Source: Planctomycetota bacterium (GTDB lineage: Bacteria; Planctomycetota; Phycisphaerae; UBA1845; PWPN01). Taken from it: 7,411 bases of DNA. Location: contig CP070790.1 in assembly GCA_020346805.1 (NCBI GenBank), positions 2,140,170-2,147,580 on the forward strand, in the 5' to 3' direction. The first letter of the stretch is position 1. Each line of letters begins with the position of its first letter. Both the position numbers and the translations under genes were made by a program. Of the stretch, positions 1 to 6,439 are shown piece after piece. The notes beneath the pieces were generated by a model. It did not search any database. It was not told where the DNA came from and worked only from the letters and a program-made list of their open reading frames with translations.

Positions 1-1
1 A

Positions 2-1054
2 GTCGAAGATGAAATGAATTGCCATGCCGACTACGAACTGGTTCGGCGTATGCGGGCCAGTGTTTGCGTTATGGGCCCGCTGCTGACCAAACGAGGCCGA
101 GCCCAGGTAAGTATGCCCGGCGGTTGTGCCATCGGCGACAGGCCTATAAACCTCCATATCCGGGGTTTGCAGGATCTCGGGGCCGACGCAGATCTGGTCA
201 ACGGCGATATCATACTTAAGGCCAAACGGCTGGCGGGTTCGGAGATCTTCCTCGGGGGACCCTTCGGCTCAACCGTCACCGGAACCGCCAACGTGATGAT
301 CGCCGCCTGTCTGGCTGAGGGGAGAACCATTATCGAATCCGCCGCCTGCGAGCCGGAAGTCATCGACTTGGCCAATTTCCTGAATGCCTGTGGGGCCCAT
401 ATCACCGGTCAGGGATCGCCTCGCATCACCATCGAGGGCGTCAAGGAGTTAAAAGGCTGCGAATACACCATCATCCCCGACCGTATCGAGGCGGGAACCC
501 TGATTATCGCCAGTGCCATCACCAACGGTGAAGTTCGTGTGAAAAACTGCCGACTCGAGCATTTGTTGGCGGTTGTCGATCGGTTGCGGCAGGTAGGAGT
601 CAATATCGAACGGGAAGAGGATGAGGTAGTGGTTTCCAGCTCCCGGCGACTGGAGCCCATTGAGGTTACCTCCCAACCATTCCCCGGCTTCCCTACCGAC
701 CTCCAGGCCCAGATAATGACCTTGTTGTGTCTGGCCGACGGCAACAGCATCATTACCGAAAAGATCTATCCTGATCGGTTTATGCATGTGGCCGAATTGA
801 ACCGTTTAGGGGCGAAATTGCGAAAAGAGGGGCCCACAGTCATCGTTGAAGGGGTCAAGAAACTGATCGGTGCTCCGGTCATGGCCTCCGATTTGCGGGC
901 CTCGGCCGCTCTGGTTCTGGCGGGATTGGTAGCCAAAGGCGAAACCGTGATTAACCGCGTCTATCATCTTGATCGAGGGTACGAACAATTCGATCACAAA
1001 CTTCGACAACTGGGGGCCGATATCGAACGTATGAGCCAATCCGACACTGATTGA
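2..1054 (+). CDS. murA: UDP-N-acetylglucosamine 1-carboxyvinyltransferase (MurA), 5'-truncated by window edge
   Basis: MurA transfers enolpyruvate from PEP to the 3'-OH of UDP-GlcNAc in the cytoplasm, the first committed step of peptidoglycan synthesis and the target of fosfomycin. About 350 residues are visible. Alignment by eye to E. coli MurA (about 419 residues) suggests some 73 N-terminal residues lie left of the window, so the ATG at 14 is internal. Diagnostic motifs are present: MRASV (E. coli Arg91 region); PGGCAIGDRP with the catalytic loop Cys115 equivalent encoded at 125-127, so this is the fosfomycin-sensitive Cys type rather than the Asp type; FPTDLQAQ with the Asp305 equivalent; RFMHVAEL; DLRASAALVLAG; and HLDRGYE with the Arg397 equivalent. 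The gene ends normally at TGA 1052-1054 with a short polar tail. The family assignment is essentially certain. A true MurA means the cell makes a peptidoglycan precursor. Confidence 0.97.
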   Translation, partial: VEDEMNCHADYELVRRMRASVCVMGPLLTKRGRAQVSMPGGCAIGDRPINLHIRGLQDLGADADLVNGDIILKAKRLAGSEIFLGGPFGSTVTGTANVMIAACLAEGRTIIESAACEPEVIDLANFLNACGAHITGQGSPRITIEGVKELKGCEYTIIPDRIEAGTLIIASAITNGEVRVKNCRLEHLLAVVDRLRQVGVNIEREEDEVVVSSSRRLEPIEVTSQPFPGFPTDLQAQIMTLLCLADGNSIITEKIYPDRFMHVAELNRLGAKLRKEGPTVIVEGVKKLIGAPVMASDLRASAALVLAGLVAKGETVINRVYHLDRGYEQFDHKLRQLGADIERMSQSDTD

Positions 1055-1332
1055 GTAATCTGTTGCCGCTGAGGGCCATCCATGCCGTTATTCTCGCATT
1101 CTGGGGCGTATTAATGGTTGAAAGTAAAGGTTTTCCATTGCCGGGGGAAGTCCAAATCACAGTTCCTGGATCACCCTGGATGGACAATTATGGTTACAGT
1201 GTAGCCTTGAAATCAACGGGGACGATATAATTATCTGAGGCGTAAGTATTTGAGCTGACTGAGTGTAGGGTTGACACCGATATCGTGGGCGGTAAAGTGT
1301 TAGTAATACAACGGACCCTAATATGGAGCTTA
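1051..1332 (+). pseudogene. Decayed N-terminal fragment of an exported FG-GAP (integrin-type beta-propeller) repeat protein
   Basis: No intact gene lies between murA and 1463, but coding traces remain. Frame 1 opens at TTG 1051, which overlaps the murA stop. It encodes MSNLLPLRAIHAVILAFWGV, a signal-peptide-like stretch with one Arg followed by a hydrophobic core, then GEVQITVPGSPWMDNYGYSVAL, ending at TAA 1228-1230. W-x-D-x-(F/Y)-GYSVAL is the typical start of an FG-GAP repeat. The expected next strand, NGDDIII, appears at 1215-1235 in frame 3 (codons from 1209), as if one base had been lost near 1209, and is followed by TGA. Frame 1 later gives DTDIVGGKVLVIQR (1273-1314) followed by WSL, resembling the D-rich, G-x-V-x-V-x-QR end of such a repeat. 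The pieces are in the right order but interrupted by several stops. No clear Shine-Dalgarno sequence precedes 1051. The assignment rests on motif recognition by eye, and the right boundary is uncertain. Confidence 0.45.
1271..1298 (+). promoter_or_regulatory. Possible sigma-70-type promoter for the lipoprotein pair
   Basis: A perfect TTGACA (1271-1276) is followed after 16 bp by TAAAGT (1293-1298), which matches four of six -10 consensus bases. Initiation near 1305 would give a leader of about 160 nt before the GTG at 1463. Caution: the same bases also read as part of the FG-GAP remnant (VDTD), so the -35 match may be a relic of coding sequence. Low confidence. Confidence 0.25.
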
Positions 1333-1380
1333 TGGGTCGCTGAAAAACATGCCCTGAAGTGGGTTGACCGGCTTCAATAT

Positions 1381-1397
1381 GTGGGGCGGAACCCCAC
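1381..1397 (+). repeat. Compact hairpin in the leader of the lipoprotein gene
   Basis: GTGGGG (1381-1386) and CCCCAC (1392-1397) form a perfect, GC-rich 6-bp stem with a 5-nt CGGAA loop, about 65 nt before the GTG start at 1463. No T-tract follows, so it is not an ordinary intrinsic terminator. It could stabilise or pause the leader RNA, or be incidental. The rest of 1333-1449 shows no other recognisable element. Confidence 0.4.
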
Positions 1398-1449
1398 CGC
1401 GAGGAATGCCTTCCCGAACCGAAGATCGGACAGCCTTAAATTCCAGATT

Positions 1450-1465
1450 AAGGAGTGGACCAGTG
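1450..1465 (+). promoter_or_regulatory. Shine-Dalgarno AAGGAG with GTG start, defines the lipoprotein start
   Basis: AAGGAG at 1450-1455 lies 7 nt before GTG 1463-1465, a near-ideal arrangement. This choice shortens the longest reading frame (ATG 1364) by 33 residues and leaves a signal peptide of about 35 residues ahead of the lipobox cysteine. The internal ATG codons at 1526 and 1529 would also give a signal peptide but have no comparable ribosome binding site. Confidence 0.6.
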
Positions 1466-2470
1466 TTGATTTCAGACCGAGACTTTGGCTGCAGGTCGAG
1501 TTGTGGACTACATGCTGCTGGCAAGATGATGCTGGCGGTGGTAGTGATGGTAGGTCTTACCGCAGGGTGTCAACATCCACTGGAGACCGGATTTGCCGAT
1601 AAGGGTAAATTGCAAATCCAGTTCCACACCCCGCCCGGCGCTACCGTAACCGTTTTCGATAGCCCACCGCGCAGTCACCAGATTGCGCAATATGGTGCCT
1701 TTGAGCATCGTCTCGAACATGCACCCGAACAATTCTGTGTATTCAATCTTGGCCCCGGGAGGTATGAATTCAAGTACGTATCGGCTGATGGATTGCCGGG
1801 GGTGAGTATTTACGGGGAATTGAATGTACACCACGTCAACTCGCATGAAGCACGGGTGTTCCAGCGGCGTTCGTTTATCCCTATAGCTTTGCCTTCGGAA
1901 TACTATCGGCGGACCGAAGTGATAGGGGACCAGATTTTTCCTTATCGCGGGGAGGCCTACCGAACCGCTATTGACGAACACGATTTGCTACGGCTCAAAG
2001 AGGGAGATGTGATTGAAAAAGTATTTTTCGTCGCCGACCTCGAAGATGCTTATGAAAATCGGGATAAACTGGAGCGGGAGATTGCCGCCTGCGAGCGCGA
2101 GATGGAGTATGCCGAAACCCGCTTTCGCAACGCCTACATGGATTACAAGGCTGAAGCGGATGATCCGGTTGCCAATTTTTGGGGGACGGATCGAGAATTT
2201 ATTCGTTGGGAGAAGAAGCGGCGAAAACTGGACCAGAAACTTGCCAGGCTGCAAGCCGAATACAAACGTACCAGGGCCCTGCTGAGTGGCGATCATGTCC
2301 TGATACGTAAAGGTATGCTGGTATTGACCACGGAAGAAATTGTTGAACCTTACACCGATGTGGTCAAGGCGGCGGACGATCTCGGTGAGGTACTCCTGGT
2401 CATGCGGATCGGTGGCCGGCATATGCACAAGGGTGATCCGCGCCGTGAAATGGCGGCTTATGAGCCATAG
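1463..2470 (+). CDS. Putative lipoprotein of unknown function with beta domain and charged coiled coil
   Basis: I do not recognise this family. With the GTG start the product is 335 residues. A hydrophobic stretch, MMLAVVVMVGLTAGC, ends in a good lipobox (LTAGC, Cys about residue 36), so the mature protein should be a membrane-anchored lipoprotein. Residues about 47-122 look like a compact all-beta module of PEGA or carboxypeptidase-regulatory type (GKLQIQF, then FNLGPGRYEFKYV, then GELNV). LLRLKEGDVIEKVFFVADLE (about 175-194) leads into a highly charged helical segment (about 190-275, rich in E, K and R, such as KLEREIAACEREMEYAETR and RKLDQKLARLQAEYKRTR) that should form a coiled-coil hairpin. 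The tail returns to beta character (HVLIRKGMLVLTTEE, then LGEVLLVMRIGGRHMH). The SUMF1-fold lipoprotein gene follows 68 bp downstream on the same strand with no terminator between them, so the pair is probably co-transcribed. I infer an envelope-structural or scaffold role from architecture only. Confidence 0.8.
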   Translation: MLISDRDFGCRSSCGLHAAGKMMLAVVVMVGLTAGCQHPLETGFADKGKLQIQFHTPPGATVTVFDSPPRSHQIAQYGAFEHRLEHAPEQFCVFNLGPGRYEFKYVSADGLPGVSIYGELNVHHVNSHEARVFQRRSFIPIALPSEYYRRTEVIGDQIFPYRGEAYRTAIDEHDLLRLKEGDVIEKVFFVADLEDAYENRDKLEREIAACEREMEYAETRFRNAYMDYKAEADDPVANFWGTDREFIRWEKKRRKLDQKLARLQAEYKRTRALLSGDHVLIRKGMLVLTTEEIVEPYTDVVKAADDLGEVLLVMRIGGRHMHKGDPRREMAAYEP

Positions 2471-2506
2471 GGCCAGGTTGTAAGCTAATAAGTGATGGAT
2501 ACATCA

Positions 2507-2530
2507 GCGACAATTGAATAGTCGCGGAGG
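2507..2530 (+). promoter_or_regulatory. Shine-Dalgarno GGAGG with an adjoining small hairpin
   Basis: GGAGG at 2526-2530 lies 8 nt before ATG 2539 and supports that start over the GTG at 2536 (5 nt spacing). Directly upstream, GCGAC (2507-2511) can pair with GTCGC (2521-2525) across a 9-nt loop, placing a 5-bp stem against the ribosome binding site. The stem is short and may be incidental. Confidence 0.5.
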
Positions 2531-2538
2531 ATGGTGTG

Positions 2539-3789
2539 ATGGTCTCAATTAAACAGTGGTATGCGGTTACATGTGGTATTACATTGGTTGGATTGTTGGT
2601 TGTTGGCAATGTCGGCTGTCATCCCAAATGCCTGCCGGTGGCGGATTACGCCGCTTGTCTGCCGCCTCATGTTCAACTGCCTAAGGGATTCTATCCTTTG
2701 GCCGGACACTACAACCTGGATAATCCCGAAGATCATTATGACTGTTGGCCCCGGTACATAATCTGCACAAAAGATAATATGATCATGGCCTATGTGCCGA
2801 GTCAGGCCGTCATGATTGGCGGCGGATTGGGAGAGGATGAAGTACCGTCTCGAACCATCGAGGTCAATCACTTCTATATGGACATCCACGAGGTAACAAA
2901 TATTCAGTTCGATCGTTTCCGCAAGGCCGCTGCAGAACGCCCCCTGGCGCAATATATTGATCCTGCAGGTCTTTTTATTAAGTCTGAACTCGACCGGGAC
3001 CGTATTGTTCATAGACCTTGGATTGAATCGGAAGCCTATCACACTTACTGTTATGAATACTTCAACCGTCAACACCTTAAGCAGAAGCTCTATCCGGAAA
3101 CGGCTCTGAACTTCTGGTTCTGGAACGGTCAAACACCGGCCGACATTGATTTCTACCTTGATTACTGGGAGCCGGGACTCAACAACAATCACCCCGTCCG
3201 TAATGTTTCCTGGTGGGAATCGTTGTATTATTGCAACTGGGCCGGTAAAGCTTTGGCCACCGAGGCGCAGTGGGAGGCTGCGGCCCGCGGCGGGGACCGC
3301 AGGATTTATCCCTGGGGTAACGACGAGCAGAGCGACCAGACCAGATATTTGTGTAATGCCCGCACCGGGCGGGAGGATTTTGATGGGTATGAATACACTG
3401 CCCCGGTGCTGAGTTATTCGGCCGGCATCAGTCCCTTCGGTGTCTATCAGATGGCCGGTAATGTCTGGGAATGGTGTGCCGACTGGTATGATCCCGGTCG
3501 TTATGCTTATCCCAGCGATGAGGACCCGCCAACCGGTCTGGATCGTGGAGCCAGGCCCTTCGGCGACCGGAACTACCCCAACCCGATACGTAAGGCTATC
3601 CGTGAATCCCGAATCGGCCCGATTCGCGGGGATGAGCGTGTGATTCGCGGCGGTTCGTTTGCCGATCCCATTGAGCGCTGTCGGGTTGATGTCCGAACCA
3701 GCGCCAGACCGGATGTCCATCAGTACAACGTCGGTTTCAGGTGCGTGCTGCCCCTCAGACCGATAGGAGAGTGTGATATAGAAGGGTGA
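2539..3789 (+). CDS. SUMF1/FGE-fold (formylglycine-generating enzyme-like) probable lipoprotein
   Basis: The product is 416 residues. The N-terminus has one Lys, then a hydrophobic core (ITLVGLLVVG), then NVGC with Cys27. The -3 residue is Asn, so the lipobox is weak, but export is likely. The SUMF1 (FGE-sulfatase) domain spans about 83-404. It shows YVPSQAVMIGGG, HFYMDIHEVTNIQFDRF, HPVRNVSWWESLYYCNWAGK, LATEAQWEAAARGG, YPWGN, FGVYQMAGNVWEWCADWYDP, RVIRGGSF and VGFRCV. An aromatic-rich insertion of roughly 85 residues (about 130-215) separates EVTN from HPVRNVSW, longer than usual. In true formylglycine-generating enzymes two copper-binding catalytic cysteines follow GGS. Here the first aligns to Asp376, while the second (Cys381, in ERCR) is kept. 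Sulfatase activation by the classical mechanism is therefore unlikely, and a structural or binding role like other SUMF1-fold proteins is more plausible. It is probably co-transcribed with the preceding lipoprotein gene and ends before a strong terminator. Confidence 0.9.
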   Translation: MVSIKQWYAVTCGITLVGLLVVGNVGCHPKCLPVADYAACLPPHVQLPKGFYPLAGHYNLDNPEDHYDCWPRYIICTKDNMIMAYVPSQAVMIGGGLGEDEVPSRTIEVNHFYMDIHEVTNIQFDRFRKAAAERPLAQYIDPAGLFIKSELDRDRIVHRPWIESEAYHTYCYEYFNRQHLKQKLYPETALNFWFWNGQTPADIDFYLDYWEPGLNNNHPVRNVSWWESLYYCNWAGKALATEAQWEAAARGGDRRIYPWGNDEQSDQTRYLCNARTGREDFDGYEYTAPVLSYSAGISPFGVYQMAGNVWEWCADWYDPGRYAYPSDEDPPTGLDRGARPFGDRNYPNPIRKAIRESRIGPIRGDERVIRGGSFADPIERCRVDVRTSARPDVHQYNVGFRCVLPLRPIGECDIEG

Positions 3790-3847
3790 TCATTCTCCCC
3801 GACGAGTTACCCGGGCAATAGCAATACCATACGACAAAGACATAGTT

Positions 3848-3876
3848 AAGGTCGGCCAAGTCGCCGACCTTTTTTT
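3848..3876 (+). terminator. Strong rho-independent terminator after the SUMF1 gene
   Basis: AAGGTCGGC (3848-3856) and GCCGACCTT (3863-3871) form a perfect 9-bp stem with a 6-nt loop (CAAGTC). The T-tract runs 3870-3876. It lies 58 bp after the SUMF1 stop and separates the lipoprotein unit from the glycosidase gene. The remainder of 3790-3964 shows no promoter I can support. A TTGAAT at 3904 and a TATCCT at 3932 are 22 bp apart, too far for a normal promoter. Confidence 0.93.
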
Positions 3877-3964
3877 GCAACGGATGTTATGACGCCTCGC
3901 CTGTTGAATGTGCAATTTGTGGGTCTTCGAGTATCCTATCCCTGTTAAACCAAACTAATTGTTA

Positions 3965-6235
3965 ATGAAAGGACTTCATATGTGTTCTACATTGATGATC
4001 GGTATTCTTTCGGTTATGTCCGGTATCGGTGTGAGTGAAACTGGTGTTGAACTTCAATATGCCGATCGCGTTGAAGCGGGGGGGCAAATCCGAGTGAGAC
4101 TGGGGTATGCCTATCAGCGACTTTGTGACCCGCCGTTGAACGACCCTGAATTTGTGCTGTCGGATATAGGTTTCATCCAGCCGCGCCGCTTTACACACTA
4201 TAGTGGCGACGTTTCCGGACGTATGCTTGGGGCATTGACTGCAGCAGGGGCCATCCTGAGACGCGATACGCCAATGATCGACGTACTAACCGAGGCGTTC
4301 AAAATATGTCAGCACCCCGACGGCCATTATGGGGCCGATCAAAACCTTGCCGAAGAGATAAACCAGAAGCGGGACATGCCTATCTTGTGGGGTAACGGCC
4401 GATTGCTGTTGGCCTTGGCCGAACGTTGCCGGGATACAAAGGACAAGCGATTGCTCAAACAAGCCAAACGCCTGGGCGAATATGTACGATCCACCAGACC
4501 ATACTACGGGAAGGAAGAGAACTTCAAGCGGGTGGGCGGCCAGTATTCTTCCGGCTTTACTACCTGTTATCCTTCATTGATAGATGGCTTGGCGGCGCTC
4601 GGCGAAGCCGCCGGTGACAAGCGGTTTTATGATGAGGCACGATTCATTTCGCGTTTATCTTTGCTTGACACCGAATTTGTAAATCATCACAGTCACGGCC
4701 GACTGACCGCTTATCGCGGCATGCTGGATCTCGACCGTCTTACCGGCACGCGGGAGTTTCTGGACACCGTACGGTCCGGTTGCAGGACAATCACCGACCA
4801 GATGCTTATGCCCACCGGGGGTGTAAACGAACGCTTCGGCCGCCAGGATCGTCGTGATGAAGGTTGTTCCGAAGCCGACTGGATCCGTGTTAACTTCCTG
4901 CTATGGCAGGCTACCGGTGATACCGCCTATCTCGAGGCCGCCGAACATGCGATACGCAATCACCTTTACGCTACCCAGTTTGTCAACGGCGGTTTCGGAC
5001 ATCATGATTTCCGCACCCTTAAGGATGGTGATAAGTCATACCCTCTTGGCGGCATCAGCCATTACGGCAGCGAAGCGTATTGGTGCTGCTCGATGCACGG
5101 TGCCCAAGTCCTGGCCGACATCGCTCGGTGGGGTGTTATAAGATCGGGTAACAAAATAATGGTAACCTGGTTGTCGGAGGGAGGTGCCGAATTCAAATTT
5201 GGTAAGGGGAAATTGTACGTCGCTACCAAGTATAACGGCGATGGAAAGTGGGTTGTGTTATTCAGTAAAAGAACACCGGAAGATCTGATATTTTCATATA
5301 GAGTGCCAAGCTGGGCCGAAAAACTCCCGGAAGGTGATCAAAAGTACAAAACCGGTGACGGGTGGATTGAGTACCCTGAAATGGAAGGTGGTAATAATAG
5401 AACGTATAGATATGGATATGATTTTGAAATAAGCGTGCGGTTGGCCGGAGTATATAAGTCTCAACCCCTGAAAGGCGAACCGGTACGTGTCTTTGCCGGA
5501 CCGGATATGTACTGTCTGCCGGATGCTTATATCGCTCCGGGGCTGATCGCTGATGATGTTGTTCCGGCGGTGATATTGGCGGCGGCAAAACCGAGTAAAG
5601 AACAGATTCCCGTAATTATCAAAGGTACAAATGACAGAACTCAACAAGCCAATCTCGTTTCCATGTACAAACGGCCACCCGGTGGATGCCGATATTTGTT
5701 TAATGTTGAACAAGTCACCGAAGATAACTTTGAAAAACTTCATGCTTCGGCGACCCCGCAGCACAATCCCGGCAAGCCGATTATCCTGAACTTCGCGGGA
5801 ACCGACCAACATCACATTTATCTGAATGGTCAACTGGTTCGAGGTCATGCGAATTTTGATGAGTCACCCCTGGTAGATGCCTATACCAATCGCAAAACCA
5901 ACGTGCTTGCCGTCAGAGCCAGGACTGATTCCGAGCATCCGGGATTGATCGGGTATATTCGCACCAAAGCCAAGGTCATCCCCATGCGTGCCGAAGAATG
6001 GACGGCGGTACCCTGCCCCAGGGAACTAACGGTAGATTGGCTGACCGATCCGGCCAAGGGCGCTGCCGATGCCGTCAAGCTGGTCGATATGGGTGGATTC
6101 GACTCACCGCCTTGGGAGCCGCTACCCGCCCAATTTGCTGGCACCAATGCACGATGGGTCTGGCCTGCCGACGCTACCTCCGAGCAGAATAAAAAGGGTT
6201 GGTTGTTCCGTTATCAATTCGATCTATCACCGTAA
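3965..6235 (+). CDS. Exported glycoside hydrolase, GH127/DUF1680 type (beta-L-arabinofuranosidase superfamily), with extra C-terminal domain
   Basis: The product is 756 residues. GH127-type enzymes release beta-L-arabinofuranosyl or related sugars using a zinc-bound cysteine nucleophile. Residue numbers here count from TTG 3959. The N-terminus (MKGLHMCSTLMIGILSVMSG) resembles a Sec signal peptide. Residues about 50-390 fit the (alpha/alpha)6 catalytic barrel: PILWGNGRLLLALAE, GGVNERFG with Glu291 as likely acid/base (HypBA1 Glu322), DEGC with Glu301 and Cys303, and YWCCSMHG with Cys376-Cys377, matching the HypBA1 zinc set Glu338/Cys340/Cys417/Cys418. A beta-sandwich follows (about 400-540, with RVPSWAE). 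Residues about 575-758 form an added lectin-like region (HHIYLNGQLVRGHANFD, TNVLAVRARTDSEHPGLIGY, ARWVWP, LFRYQFDLSP). The start is unsettled: ATG 3965 supplies the only positive charge for the signal peptide but has no Shine-Dalgarno sequence. ATG 3980 has GAAAGGA at 3967-3973 with 6 nt spacing but would start MCSTLM. The exact substrate cannot be read from sequence. Confidence 0.88.
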   Translation: MKGLHMCSTLMIGILSVMSGIGVSETGVELQYADRVEAGGQIRVRLGYAYQRLCDPPLNDPEFVLSDIGFIQPRRFTHYSGDVSGRMLGALTAAGAILRRDTPMIDVLTEAFKICQHPDGHYGADQNLAEEINQKRDMPILWGNGRLLLALAERCRDTKDKRLLKQAKRLGEYVRSTRPYYGKEENFKRVGGQYSSGFTTCYPSLIDGLAALGEAAGDKRFYDEARFISRLSLLDTEFVNHHSHGRLTAYRGMLDLDRLTGTREFLDTVRSGCRTITDQMLMPTGGVNERFGRQDRRDEGCSEADWIRVNFLLWQATGDTAYLEAAEHAIRNHLYATQFVNGGFGHHDFRTLKDGDKSYPLGGISHYGSEAYWCCSMHGAQVLADIARWGVIRSGNKIMVTWLSEGGAEFKFGKGKLYVATKYNGDGKWVVLFSKRTPEDLIFSYRVPSWAEKLPEGDQKYKTGDGWIEYPEMEGGNNRTYRYGYDFEISVRLAGVYKSQPLKGEPVRVFAGPDMYCLPDAYIAPGLIADDVVPAVILAAAKPSKEQIPVIIKGTNDRTQQANLVSMYKRPPGGCRYLFNVEQVTEDNFEKLHASATPQHNPGKPIILNFAGTDQHHIYLNGQLVRGHANFDESPLVDAYTNRKTNVLAVRARTDSEHPGLIGYIRTKAKVIPMRAEEWTAVPCPRELTVDWLTDPAKGAADAVKLVDMGGFDSPPWEPLPAQFAGTNARWVWPADATSEQNKKGWLFRYQFDLSP

Positions 6236-6278
6236 ATAGCGACTGGTGAACGTCGGTATGATAAGAATAGCCGTTATT

Positions 6279-6294
6279 GCGGTGAAACCGCTTT
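6279..6294 (+). terminator. Short hairpin after the glycosidase gene, weak candidate terminator
   Basis: GCGGT (6279-6283) pairs with ACCGC (6287-6291) around a GAA loop and is followed by only three T residues. It lies 43 bp after the glycosidase stop. The 5-bp stem and short T-tract make it a poor intrinsic terminator, so read-through into fliM remains possible. Confidence 0.3.
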
Positions 6295-6331
6295 CCCATA
6301 TCGCCATTTGATCCTGGCAGGGTAATTCTGG

Positions 6332-6404
6332 TTATCGGACGTAGTCGATAGCTTCAGCCGACCATGTCAGTTGTCCGATAAACCTTAGTTGGTTGTACTG
6401 ACAT
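6332..6404 (+). other. Two interlocking inverted repeats (possible H-type pseudoknot) upstream of fliM
   Basis: TTATCGGAC (6332-6340) is perfectly complementary to GTCCGATAA (6373-6381), 9 bp. ATGTCAGT (6364-6371) is perfectly complementary to ACTGACAT (6397-6404), 8 bp. The 5' arm of the second stem lies in the loop of the first, and the 3' arm of the first lies in the loop of the second. This is H-type pseudoknot topology, with a single nucleotide (6372) between the arms. The first loop can hold a small internal hairpin (GTCG 6344-6347 with CGAC 6359-6362). The element ends 35 nt before the fliM ATG. I do not recognise a known riboswitch class. Alternatives are DNA operator sites or chance. 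Confidence 0.35.
6373..6381 (+). promoter_or_regulatory. Sigma-28 (FliA)-like -10 element upstream of fliM
   Basis: TCCGATAA (6374-6381) matches seven of eight bases of the flagellar sigma-28 -10 consensus GCCGATAA. It lies about 59 nt before the fliM ATG in the correct orientation. No TAAA-like -35 is present at the expected 14-15 bp upstream, so this is at best a partial promoter. The same bases form the 3' arm of the 9-bp inverted repeat described above. Confidence 0.3.
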
Positions 6405-6439
6405 TCGATGATAGATGCGTTGGGGAGAAGACTTTCCAT

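Noticed and set aside
951..1187. Antisense reading frame across the murA end
   Set aside because: It overlaps the well-supported murA C-terminus, has no recognisable motif, and the + strand of the same spacer carries FG-GAP-like traces.
1226..1231. TATAAT match to a -10 element
   Set aside because: The nearest -35-like sequence (TTGAAA, 1207-1212) is only 13 bp away, too close. The AT-rich bases are also part of the III-coding remnant.
1364..1462. Upstream extension of the lipoprotein gene to ATG 1364
   Set aside because: The extension would put a charged 33-residue segment before the signal peptide. GTG 1463 has a well-spaced AAGGAG, and ATG 1364 has none.
1285..1602. Separate + strand gene of 105 codons starting at GTG 1285
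   Set aside because: Its first part fits the FG-GAP remnant, and its second half overlaps the lipoprotein gene in another frame without any motif.
2545..3720. Long antisense reading frame of about 390 codons opposite the SUMF1 gene
   Set aside because: The + strand frame has a full set of SUMF1 motifs. The antisense product shows no recognisable domain, and its openness follows from codon usage of the sense gene.
5294..5848. Antisense reading frame of 184 codons opposite the glycosidase
   Set aside because: The sense frame continues through the beta-sandwich and C-terminal domain without interruption, and the antisense product has no recognisable feature.
6247..6312. Short 21-codon frame starting at GTG in the spacer before fliM
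   Set aside because: It has no ribosome binding site or recognisable motif, and it is short enough to be expected by chance.
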